Positions 39,003 through 45,587 of a stretch of DNA of 49,325 bases are shown in pieces. Source of the DNA: a virus; IMG/VR virus record IMGVR_UViG_3300008111_000063, positions 1 to 49,325 of that record. One strand, 5' to 3'. The position numbers and the translations under genes were made by a program. How positions within the stretch are numbered: position 1 is the stretch's first letter; the number at the start of each line of letters is the position of its first letter. The notes under the pieces were generated by a model. The model saw only the letters and a program-made list of their open reading frames with translations, was not told the DNA's origin and did no database searches.

Positions 39003-39005
39003 AAC

Positions 39006-39545
39006 TTACCATTTTACTGAACTTGAAACGGGCATATTAAAGTTTACATTTCCTGATACAGGTTTTAATCTAGTTTTCTTTTTTGATTCTAATTGTATTT
39101 CATAAATCAAACTACACATTGATTTGAATACATTGTTTTTTGATATTTCATTTTCAACAGAAAGTATAAAAGTTTGTATTGATTTAATATCATTTACTTT
39201 TATCAATCTTTTTACTTTCGAACCAGTTTGCATTTGTGAGTGTTCTATTTCCAAATCAAACATACCCGGCATCTTTTTTAGTTTTAGAAAAAATACAGGG
39301 TGTTTATTTATTGATGTGTGTATTTCACATTTATACTCTTTGATATTTTCCTCACAATTTGTAAAGTACATTTCAGCACCACAAACCGTCAGTTTTTCTC
39401 CTGATATTTTTTTCCAATTTACTATTTGCATTTTTTCTGCGGTTTGCTCTGCTGCAAGAATACAGCTTAAATGATTGTGACCAACTAGGTAATCCCAATC
39501 AACATGATATGTATCTTGCCCACAATATGAACATATTTGTTTCAT
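39006..39545 (-). CDS. Hypothetical protein with N-terminal zinc-binding motif
   Basis: The product has 179 residues. The N-terminus MKQICSYCGQDTYHV plus NHLSCILAA gives a CxxC...H...C zinc-binding site. The rest is beta-rich, with GKVKRLIKVNDIKS-like and CSLIYEIQLESKKKTRL strands. Its ATG abuts a promoter (39549-39580), predicting a leaderless message. No family was recognised; its control by a clear promoter suggests early expression. Confidence 0.72.
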   Translation of the reverse strand: MKQICSYCGQDTYHVDWDYLVGHNHLSCILAAEQTAEKMQIVNWKKISGEKLTVCGAEMYFTNCEENIKEYKCEIHTSINKHPVFFLKLKKMPGMFDLEIEHSQMQTGSKVKRLIKVNDIKSIQTFILSVENEISKNNVFKSMCSLIYEIQLESKKKTRLKPVSGNVNFNMPVSSSVKW

Positions 39546-39548
39546 ATC

Positions 39549-39580
39549 TAAATATACGAAAAAAATTCGTAATTACCAAA
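39549..39580 (-). promoter_or_regulatory. Promoter (TTTG-N20-TATATTTA) abutting the ATG at 39545
   Basis: Minus strand: TTTG (39580-39577), spacer GTAATTACGAATTTTTTTCG, TATATTTA (39556-39549), then GAT ATG. The start site is predicted at the ATG, giving a leaderless transcript. The stem-loop CGGGAG...CTCCCG lies directly upstream. Confidence 0.75.
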
Positions 39581-39600
39581 TCGGGAGAACTAATGTCCTC
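39581..39600 (-). terminator. Weak stem-loop terminator candidate
   Basis: Minus strand: CGGGAG, GACATTAG, CTCCCG then ATTTGG. The T run is short, so termination may be weak; it separates the 39630-39728 gene from the next promoter. A second inverted repeat TGCATG-G-CATGCA lies at 39611-39623. Confidence 0.45.
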
Positions 39601-39629
39601 CCGTTTGGTGTGCATGGCATGCAAGATTT

Positions 39630-39728
39630 TTATGTGTGTTTATTTTGTAAACCTTTTTTTATGTTTATTTTACGGCTTTTCTTTTGTATTCTTTTACGAT
39701 TTTTAGCCGCCTTTTCTTTGTTAGTCAT
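39630..39728 (-). CDS. Small basic protein, 32 residues
   Basis: ATG at 39728 and TAA at 39632-39630; overlaps the preceding gene by eight bases. Sequence MTNKEKAAKNRKRIQKKSRK then INIKKGLQNKHT: nearly one third Lys/Arg, a probable nucleic-acid-binding or ribosome-binding peptide. Found by reading the gap. Confidence 0.62.
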   Translation of the reverse strand: MTNKEKAAKNRKRIQKKSRKINIKKGLQNKHT

Positions 39729-39933
39729 TTGTTATAGTTTCAGCTTCAGGAATTAAATTCACAAATAAGTATTCATTTGTTTGTGGATTCCTTAATATTT
39801 TTTCTGCACCGAACCATTTTTTTAAATCTTCAGCGTGCCCTCCTGTTATTTCAACATTAAATTTATGTACTGAACATTTATAAACTATTTCATAAAGTTC
39901 CTCACCAACTTTTACTAATTGTGGTAATCTCAT
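39721..39933 (-). CDS. Hypothetical small protein
   Basis: ATG at 39933 forms ATGA with the stop of the upstream gene (39930) and is preferred to an ATG at 39981. The product has 70 residues (MRLPQLVKVGEELYEIVYKC; GGHAEDLKKWFGAEKILRNP), an alpha/beta unit. Function unknown. Confidence 0.7.
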   Translation of the reverse strand: MRLPQLVKVGEELYEIVYKCSVHKFNVEITGGHAEDLKKWFGAEKILRNPQTNEYLFVNLIPEAETITND

Positions 39934-40271
39934 TTCCAAAATATTTGAACTAAAATTATACTGGTTGCTAACATTAAACACGTAAATGTTTTTAACGATA
40001 TTGGTTCTCTAAATAATAACCAACTTAATATCACAAAAACAATAATGCCAATTCCAAATCCAATAAGACGTGATGGCCAAAGTTCACCACCTGCCCAATT
40101 AACCAAACTTTCTACTGATTTAATATAAAACCAAGCGGCTGGTATTGAACTTAACAATACAATAATTGGATATTTTTGAAACCAATTATATTTTATACTT
40201 CCTTGTAATTGTAAGAAAGATGCTACCTGTCCTAATACTCCAAATAGGACTCCTAATAATAACTTATTCAT
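39930..40271 (-). CDS. Multi-helix membrane protein, DMT/SMR-like half
   Basis: The product has 113 residues with four hydrophobic segments: LLLGVLFGVLGQVASFLQL, YPIIVLLSSIPAAWFYIKS, LIGFGIGIIVFVILSWLLF and LKTFTCLMLATSIILVQIF. The end (FREPISLKTFTCLMLA) is like the final helices of drug/metabolite transporters (F-x-E-x-[IL]-S-x-K-x). At this length it would work as a dimer. Function unknown, possibly small-molecule transport in the infected cell. Confidence 0.72.
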   Translation of the reverse strand: MNKLLLGVLFGVLGQVASFLQLQGSIKYNWFQKYPIIVLLSSIPAAWFYIKSVESLVNWAGGELWPSRLIGFGIGIIVFVILSWLLFREPISLKTFTCLMLATSIILVQIFWK

Positions 40272-40272
40272 A

Positions 40273-41331
40273 TTAATTAATTAAAAATTCAATTACACTT
40301 TCTTTTGGTGAATATATGTAATCTAATAACTTTTTTCTATTTAGCAAACTTATTTCATTCATTTTTGAAAATAGTTTCATTCTTTCTTCAAAGGTTGAGT
40401 TGTTTATAAAATCAATAAATTGAATAAACTTTTTTTCAATATCATTACTTTCAAATTCATCATTCAACAATTCAATATTCAATTCCTTTAAAGAATTTAA
40501 AATATGTTTATTTACGAATAAAAAAAATGGATTGCAAAAAAGTAATGCAAAAACTGTTTTTTCTGAAATCCAATTTTGGTCTTCTCGTGGGTAATCTACA
40601 TTTTGTGTTTCAAAAACTAAATTAAACATATATTGGTTGTAATCAAAAAAATTAGCTAAATGATATAACCCAAATTGAATTCTACTTAGCTCTACATTTT
40701 TATGTACGGCAGAAAATAATTCAAATTTACTTAAATCCATTTTTGATTTTAATAAATTAATAAAATAACCCCTATCACGCAATGAATGGTGTAATTCATC
40801 TACTCTTCTTGAATAAGAAAAAACTTTATCTATTGGTTTTTCAATTTTAAATTTATCCAATTTTACAAAATCTACAAGCGATAATTGATTTTTATAAAAG
40901 AAAAATGGTATACACAATTTTCTATCAAAAATAAAATCATTTTCAATGAAACCATTTGGTTTAACTGATGTAATCATTTTTACAGGTCGCTCATATTCAA
41001 ATTTCGCAGGGTCACCTAAAAATAATACTTGAATTAATATTTCATCTTTGTAAGTAGATAGTAAATCATTATCAATTAAATTTGGTAATGATATTATTTT
41101 TTTAAATTCTGATAAAAACGGATACTCCGCAAATATTACTTTGCTTTGATTTAATTTTATCCTTTGATTATTTCTTTTAACTGGTAGATAAAATGTATTA
41201 TCACCATATATAAACCTATATAGATTAAACTCATTTTTAGTATTTATTAATTCTAGATTATTTTTTCCAAAAATTATAGCCCAATGTGTCAAACTGCCAT
41301 CATCAGCATAATTTAAAATAACATAATCCAT
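40273..41331 (-). CDS. Glycosyltransferase-like protein, second member
   Basis: The product has 352 residues. Near residue 245-275 it has FNLVFETQNVDYPRED followed by WISEKTVFALLFCNPFFLF and LNSLKELNIELLNDEFE. This E...SEKT...PF pattern is shared with 21191-22474 (SEKTYGFVLGKIPFI) and is characteristic of GT-B-like transferases. The N-terminal half is unlike it. It lies two bases after a small gene in an operon with a DUF5672 protein. Probably forms a glycosylation pair with the latter. Confidence 0.65.
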   Translation of the reverse strand: MDYVILNYADDGSLTHWAIIFGKNNLELINTKNEFNLYRFIYGDNTFYLPVKRNNQRIKLNQSKVIFAEYPFLSEFKKIISLPNLIDNDLLSTYKDEILIQVLFLGDPAKFEYERPVKMITSVKPNGFIENDFIFDRKLCIPFFFYKNQLSLVDFVKLDKFKIEKPIDKVFSYSRRVDELHHSLRDRGYFINLLKSKMDLSKFELFSAVHKNVELSRIQFGLYHLANFFDYNQYMFNLVFETQNVDYPREDQNWISEKTVFALLFCNPFFLFVNKHILNSLKELNIELLNDEFESNDIEKKFIQFIDFINNSTFEERMKLFSKMNEISLLNRKKLLDYIYSPKESVIEFLIN

Positions 41332-41334
41332 AAA

Positions 41335-41514
41335 TTAATAATCTTCATCATCAAATTCAAATTCATCTAAATCATCTTGGGTGTAGACCTCATCTTCAAT
41401 TAAAGATAGTTGGTCGTATATTTCATCATGTAATGGATGATAAACTCCCTCATTGTCGATTTGCTTTAGATTGTCTTTTATTTGATTTACTATTCGTAAT
41501 ATCTTTTGACTCAT
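41335..41514 (-). CDS. Small acidic protein overlapping 41450-41818
   Basis: ATG at 41514 and TAA at 41337-41335. Sequence begins MSQKILRIVNQIKDNLKQID; the second half is very acidic (DDLDEFEFDDEDY). The first 65 bases overlap the end of 41450-41818 in another frame. The frame runs to the next gene with a two-base gap. Found by reading the gap. A DNA-mimic or regulator is possible. Confidence 0.65.
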   Translation of the reverse strand: MSQKILRIVNQIKDNLKQIDNEGVYHPLHDEIYDQLSLIEDEVYTQDDLDEFEFDDEDY

Positions 41515-41818
41515 TATCTTTATTTTTTTGAATAAGTATATTCAAATCACGGATTTCAGCACATTTTTCATATTCTTCTACTTCCATAAAAAAATCCATA
41601 GCCTTATCCAATGTTTGTTTTAAGTCAGAATTTTTTAAAATAAAAACAATGTTATCTGTATTATTAGATACTAATATAGCTTGTACCGTATCTAATTTAT
41701 TTTCTATCATTTTTCTTGCATATCTTAATATCTCTGAAAAAATAATGTATTTATTATTTTTCAGCCAACTTGCTATTGGATAATCACCTAACTCTATATG
41801 CAATATTACTGGTTCCAT
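41450..41818 (-). CDS. Hypothetical protein
   Basis: The product has 122 residues. The N-terminal half is hydrophobic-alternating (VILHIELGDYPIASWLKNN; FVMEVEEYEKCAEIRDLNIL region) and the C-terminus is a Lys/Ser/Asn-rich tail (NSKSNKRQSKANRQ). It overlaps the DUF5672 gene by one base. The AEIRDL stretch is UvrB/C-motif-like but too short to call. Function unknown. Confidence 0.72.
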   Translation of the reverse strand: MEPVILHIELGDYPIASWLKNNKYIIFSEILRYARKMIENKLDTVQAILVSNNTDNIVFILKNSDLKQTLDKAMDFFMEVEEYEKCAEIRDLNILIQKNKDNESKDITNSKSNKRQSKANRQ

Positions 41819-42624
41819 TACATTTCAAAAAAATCATTGTCACATTCTATATCAAATTCTCTTATATAATTATCAATTAATAATTCTTTTTGTAAAGATT
41901 TACAAATGGAAAATGCTTTTAGTTTTTCAATTTCATTAGGATTAAATACATGCATATCTCTATACATTTCCATAAAAAATTGTTCAGATGTGTATGGACT
42001 TCTATGCCATCCAAATGAATTTTTAGGCATTGTACCATTACTCATACCCTGATATGAACAAAATAAATTTGAAATATTTGTATCTGCCCATTTTAACTTA
42101 AATGGTGTGTTTCTTTTTTTCATCCACTCATTATCCAAAAAAGCAGAATAAAACCCATCTTCTGCTCCAGAACCAAAACTATCATTTATCTTTGATAATT
42201 CAATCATTGTTTCAGTTTTTCTTAAACTAAATCCGCCGTTATATGTTGAGTGTCCGCCACCAAGAAATGGATATTCATAAAAAATATCACTCCACATCTT
42301 TTCATTAACAGGAAATCCATCCCATTGGATAATCAAATACCAATCAGTTTTAATTAAATAAGGTAACTTCTTTATTAGAAAATTTGAATACCACATTATA
42401 GGATTAATCCCACTATCGGACATTGGCCATAGTGGCTCAAAAGATTCAGTAATTAAATTACTATTTTTATTGTAAGGATTTATAAAAAAGTAATCACCAA
42501 ACTTTATTTTGGTAGATAGGTATTTAACTATTTTAGACATTGCCGCCAATCTTATATTGTTTTTTGATTGATGGTCATATACAGAATCAATACTAACTAA
42601 CGTTATATTATTTAATTCTAACAT
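41818..42624 (-). CDS. DUF5672-like glycosyltransferase (GT-A type)
   Basis: The product has 268 residues. The diagnostic region is DWYLIIQWDGFPVNEKMW (the QxDG/DxD-like metal site), then YPFLGGGHSTYNGGFSLRKT (the NGGFSLR signature) and SGAEDGFYSAFL near residue 160. DUF5672 proteins are glycosyltransferase-like and occur in phages and capsule loci. It has no membrane anchor. It sits with the GT-B-like gene at 40273. The sugar and acceptor are unknown. Confidence 0.85.
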   Translation of the reverse strand: MLELNNITLVSIDSVYDHQSKNNIRLAAMSKIVKYLSTKIKFGDYFFINPYNKNSNLITESFEPLWPMSDSGINPIMWYSNFLIKKLPYLIKTDWYLIIQWDGFPVNEKMWSDIFYEYPFLGGGHSTYNGGFSLRKTETMIELSKINDSFGSGAEDGFYSAFLDNEWMKKRNTPFKLKWADTNISNLFCSYQGMSNGTMPKNSFGWHRSPYTSEQFFMEMYRDMHVFNPNEIEKLKAFSICKSLQKELLIDNYIREFDIECDNDFFEM

Positions 42625-42625
42625 A

Positions 42626-43117
42626 TTAAAATAGATATTCTAATCCTTTTGTATTAGCACGTCTTAATTGAATATCCTGAATTGACTGTGGATTTTTCAC
42701 TTTGGAATTTTTACGATACCATTCATACAAATCCTCCAATGTACCTTTACCCCTTTGTCTTTCCATAGCCTTATCCCACAAATCTTTTCCAAATTCCTGT
42801 TTTAACTCTTGCCTCAATTTCCACAAAACCTTTTCTTCATCCATTGCTGCTTCTAATTCCAACTTTAATGCTTTTACCCTTTTCATTCTACTTGCTTCTA
42901 AAGCAGCATCTATACGGTTTCTATCGTCAGTACCGCCGTAATTGTTATAAGTTTGTTCGTATGCTTTTCCAGCCGCATTTCTCATTTCTGTTGCTTCTGC
43001 GAACATATAAGAGTAATTGAAATCACCATTACGGATTTTCAATAAGAGTGGTGCGTTAGCTGGTAGTGGCTTCTTTGCTCTCCCCTTTGTCCACCATCTG
43101 TATTTGTTGTAACTCAT
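42626..43117 (-). CDS. Hypothetical helical basic protein
   Basis: The product has 163 residues, mostly helix (KLELEAAMDEEKVLWKLRQE) with a basic N-terminus (MSYNKYRWWTKGRAKKPLPA) and C-terminus (IQDIQLRRANTKGLEYLF). It overlaps the next gene upstream by 62 bases in another frame. No family was recognised. A nucleic-acid-associated role is possible. Confidence 0.75.
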   Translation of the reverse strand: MSYNKYRWWTKGRAKKPLPANAPLLLKIRNGDFNYSYMFAEATEMRNAAGKAYEQTYNNYGGTDDRNRIDAALEASRMKRVKALKLELEAAMDEEKVLWKLRQELKQEFGKDLWDKAMERQRGKGTLEDLYEWYRKNSKVKNPQSIQDIQLRRANTKGLEYLF

Positions 43118-43274
43118 ATTCTTTTTGTTTTTCTTCTAAAAATCTAAAACTTTCACTTGGACCAGTTATAGCATCGTATTTTCTGTATCTTTTTACGAAT
43201 GTTTCTAATCCCCACATTTCTAATTCTAATTGTAGGTTTTCAACGCTTGATATGTAGCAATGATTAAATCCCAT
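43056..43274 (-). CDS. Hypothetical small protein
   Basis: The product has 72 residues (MGFNHCYISSVENLQLELEM) with a middle KRYRKYDAITGPSESFRFLE and a charged end. It overlaps genes on both sides (62 bases on the left, 11 on the right). These overlaps are long, but the frame keeps a normal amino acid pattern. Confidence 0.65.
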   Translation of the reverse strand: MGFNHCYISSVENLQLELEMWGLETFVKRYRKYDAITGPSESFRFLEEKQKEYELQQIQMVDKGESKEATTS

Positions 43275-43545
43275 TATTTATTAATCTTATATTATTTTTA
43301 TGCATTTTAGTATAGTAATGTAAAACACCCGTATCAAAATTTAAACTCCAAGCATATGCTGTACTTAATTCATCTATTGTCCAATAATAAGTATTTTCAA
43401 ATCCACCCTCACCTTTTTTATGTAATGATTTATAGATTTGATTTAACTCTTTACGGGTTGGTAATCTCCAATCTTTATTTATTTTACAATATTCCATTGC
43501 ATCATACCAAGTCATTTTACCTAAATCAGTTTCAGCAACACACAT
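43264..43545 (-). CDS. DUF1566-type (FGE/C-type lectin-like) small protein
   Basis: The product has 93 residues. The signature is MTWYDAMEYCKINKDWRLPTRKEL in pattern (W-x-D-A-x-x-Y-C, then DWRLPT-x-x-EL), followed by YYWTIDE, AYAWSLNFDTG and RLINNG. These are the beta-strands of the DUF1566/lectin-like fold, as used for target binding in surface and phage-variable proteins. It is shorter than most (about 120-140 residues) and lacks a signal peptide. Perhaps a receptor-binding accessory or evolved fragment. Confidence 0.82.
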   Translation of the reverse strand: MCVAETDLGKMTWYDAMEYCKINKDWRLPTRKELNQIYKSLHKKGEGGFENTYYWTIDELSTAYAWSLNFDTGVLHYYTKMHKNNIRLINNGI

Positions 43546-43976
43546 TACTTCTTTTTCTTTTTAACCTCTTTGCGAAATTCTTCTACAGCGTTTTTTAATT
43601 TCTCATTTGGTTGCATCCATTCTGGCAATTCTTCATCATCTTCTAATCCATCATTAAGTGTAGAATCCCACTCCGAAACATCATCTGTACTATGTCTTAA
43701 ATTTTCATATCTTTGTTCATCTTGTTCCATTGATGCTATCGCATCATTCCATTTTTCATTTTCCTCTTCCTGATATTCGGCTGCTCTTTCTATTATCCAT
43801 TGTTTAAATCCATCGGAATGATATCCCATACCATCAATCAATGTTTGGAATGCATCCATAACTTCATCTAAACTTAAATCACTATGGTCAATTTCCACTG
43901 TCGTTTTTGTTCCGTAAGTTTGTGCGGTGAATATTGCGGGTTTATTAAAAGTTGTATTAAATTTTGTGTAATCCAT
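43545..43976 (-). CDS. Hypothetical acidic protein
   Basis: ATG at 43976 (MDYTKFNTTFNKPAIFTAQT) is chosen since it follows the upstream stop directly (TAATATG). The product has 143 residues; the N-terminal half is alpha/beta (KTTVEIDHSDLSLDEVMDAF) and the C-terminus acidic then basic (LEDDEELPEWMQPNEKLKNA; EEFRKEVKKKKK). Function unknown. Confidence 0.72.
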   Translation of the reverse strand: MDYTKFNTTFNKPAIFTAQTYGTKTTVEIDHSDLSLDEVMDAFQTLIDGMGYHSDGFKQWIIERAAEYQEEENEKWNDAIASMEQDEQRYENLRHSTDDVSEWDSTLNDGLEDDEELPEWMQPNEKLKNAVEEFRKEVKKKKK

Positions 43977-43977
43977 A

Positions 43978-44226
43978 TTATTTGTTTTTATCATTTATAA
44001 ATTTTTCGTAACCTTTTATTTGATTTTCTTTTGCTATCTTTTTTACACTATCGTAGTCGAATTTGTGACCAGATACTGCGCTTGATATTGCTGCAAATCT
44101 TTTTGTTTTGTATGCAGATAAAGGCGATGTATGCTTTGAAAGGTGTGCTGCTTTTGCATCTAAATACTCAAACAATTCCTCTTCAGTCATTTGTTCAAGC
44201 TCTTTATCGGTTTTATTAAAGTTCAT
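43978..44226 (-). CDS. Hypothetical helical protein
   Basis: ATG at 44226 (MNFNKTDKELEQMTEEELFE) is preferred to an ATG at 44274, as it gives an 11-base overlap rather than a 59-base one. The product has 82 residues, with long charged helices (EYLDAKAAHLSKHTSPLSAY) and a central HKFDYDSVKKIAKENQIKGY. No family was recognised. Confidence 0.7.
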   Translation of the reverse strand: MNFNKTDKELEQMTEEELFEYLDAKAAHLSKHTSPLSAYKTKRFAAISSAVSGHKFDYDSVKKIAKENQIKGYEKFINDKNK

Positions 44227-44542
44227 CGAAATTAAAATCTTTGTTTGCTGAATATAATATATCGCCTTCCTCACTAATACTCATATTGATTGCTCCCTTA
44301 TCTACTAAATCTTCCAATGTATTAGATACACTATCATTCAATACGTCTTGCATTACACCTTCAACCTCTTCCCAACTTAAATGATAGTCATCAAACTCTT
44401 CCCAACGTCTTTGCATTAGGTTTTGTAATTTTCTTTTAAGTGGTAATCTTTCGATAAACGGATTGTTTTCAAAAAATCCACTTTCGTCCAAAGCATCAAT
44501 CATCTCGTTTGTTACTTCGATTATTTCAGGCAGTATGTCCAT
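44216..44542 (-). CDS. Hypothetical protein
   Basis: The product has 108 residues (MDILPEIIEVTNEMIDALDE), helical and acidic, with MQRRWEEFDDYHLSWEEVEG in the middle. It overlaps both neighbours (17 bases upstream, 11 downstream). Function unknown. Confidence 0.7.
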   Translation of the reverse strand: MDILPEIIEVTNEMIDALDESGFFENNPFIERLPLKRKLQNLMQRRWEEFDDYHLSWEEVEGVMQDVLNDSVSNTLEDLVDKGAINMSISEEGDILYSANKDFNFDEL

Positions 44543-44789
44543 TTTGTTTTAATGTTTGTTTAAAGTTTTCATCTTCCTCTTCCTTTGTAGGTAGGTAAGA
44601 TGATTTGTAATATTCATCATCATATTCCCAATTATCAGTAAATATAGAACCATTACTTACACCTTCCCAATACTGCTCATTCATTTTTTCTTGCAGTAAG
44701 TATTGTTCGTAAAGGTAATCTTCATCATGTGAAGAACCTGTTGGTTCAAATTGTTGTTGTTGCATATACCACTCTTTTGTTTTACTCAT
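44526..44789 (-). CDS. Hypothetical acidic protein
   Basis: The product has 87 residues (MSKTKEWYMQQQQFEPTGSS), rich in Glu, Asp and Tyr (NWEYDDEYYKSSYLPTKEEE). It is first in a transcription unit started by the promoter at 44806-44836, with a leader of about 13 bases. An early regulator or inhibitor is possible. Confidence 0.72.
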   Translation of the reverse strand: MSKTKEWYMQQQQFEPTGSSHDEDYLYEQYLLQEKMNEQYWEGVSNGSIFTDNWEYDDEYYKSSYLPTKEEEDENFKQTLKQNGHTA

Positions 44790-44805
44790 AACTATTTCGT
44801 TTTGT

Positions 44806-44836
44806 CAAATATACAAAAAATATTCCTTATTTCAAA
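44806..44836 (-). promoter_or_regulatory. Perfect Bacteroidota-type promoter (TTTG-N19-TATATTTG)
   Basis: Minus strand: TTTG (44836-44833), 19 bases, TATATTTG (44813-44806). Full match to the consensus TTTG/TAnnTTTG. The -33 box lies in the end of the lipoprotein gene. Confidence 0.82.
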
Positions 44837-45366
44837 ATAATCTTTTCAACTTTCACTACACCATTTGAGCGTGCAACTATGGTCATTGTATCACCCCTCA
44901 TTCCCCACATTGGTGCTATGACTGTGTTGATTGTACCATCCGCTGAATTGAATGATACCGAATTAATCGTAGGTACTTCTGCTGTTTTAAGATTTGTTAC
45001 CTTAATACTATCCACAATTTGCCAACCCAATCCTCGCCATGTCCTACGATATATTGTACCAATTGTATCACCAACTTTGAGTGTCCAATAGTGTGAACTT
45101 TCCCATTCAACCATTTGACGTGGGTTATCAGGTATTCTACCATTACGGAGGATTGTACCTGATATTGTGTGAATGTTTTGTGTTTGTGTTGAATATAAAT
45201 TAAACACCGAATATCCGTTACTATCTTTTGGTAATCGGGTATCAATATTCAATTCAATTTTACCACCAAAATCATCTTTGTTACAGGATGAAAAGAATGT
45301 TAAACAAATCAACCCCAACACATACAATATCATTAGAACTGATTTTTCAGATAATTGTATTTTCAT
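44827..45366 (-). CDS. Phage-encoded lipoprotein
   Basis: The product has 179 residues. The signal sequence has a basic start (MKIQLSEK), hydrophobic core (VLMILYVLGLICLTFF) and lipobox ending at Cys28 (FFSSCNKDD); the Asp/Lys after Cys fits Bacteroidota surface lipoproteins. The mature part is beta-rich (GTINTVIAPMWGMRGDTMTI). Phage lipoproteins often block superinfection at the host surface; no direct evidence here. The C-terminus contains the promoter of the next gene. Confidence 0.82.
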   Translation of the reverse strand: MKIQLSEKSVLMILYVLGLICLTFFSSCNKDDFGGKIELNIDTRLPKDSNGYSVFNLYSTQTQNIHTISGTILRNGRIPDNPRQMVEWESSHYWTLKVGDTIGTIYRRTWRGLGWQIVDSIKVTNLKTAEVPTINSVSFNSADGTINTVIAPMWGMRGDTMTIVARSNGVVKVEKIILK

Positions 45367-45368
45367 AA

Positions 45369-45587
45369 TTAACGATATAAAGTTACAAATTCACCAAAGT
45401 GTTTATCGAATACTTTGAGTAGATTTTCATAATCACCGGTCATCATTTCAGCTTGGATTTTCTTTTTATCTAATCCCAATTGTTGAGCCAACCGGCCGGC
45501 AGTTCCAATTAATACAAAGGCGTTTCCATCCGGTCCTGTCAAATCTATTTCAACGGGACCTGTTTTCATTTTCTTATACTTTATCAT
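45369..45587 (-). CDS. Hypothetical small protein
   Basis: The product has 72 residues (MIKYKKMKTGPVEIDLTGPD) with GNAFVLIGTAGRLAQQLGLD and a C-terminal helix (YENLLKVFDKHFGEFVTLYR). It overlaps the SWIM-protein gene by four bases (ATGA). Similar short proteins occur in T4-like marine phages. Function unknown. Confidence 0.75.
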   Translation of the reverse strand: MIKYKKMKTGPVEIDLTGPDGNAFVLIGTAGRLAQQLGLDKKKIQAEMMTGDYENLLKVFDKHFGEFVTLYR

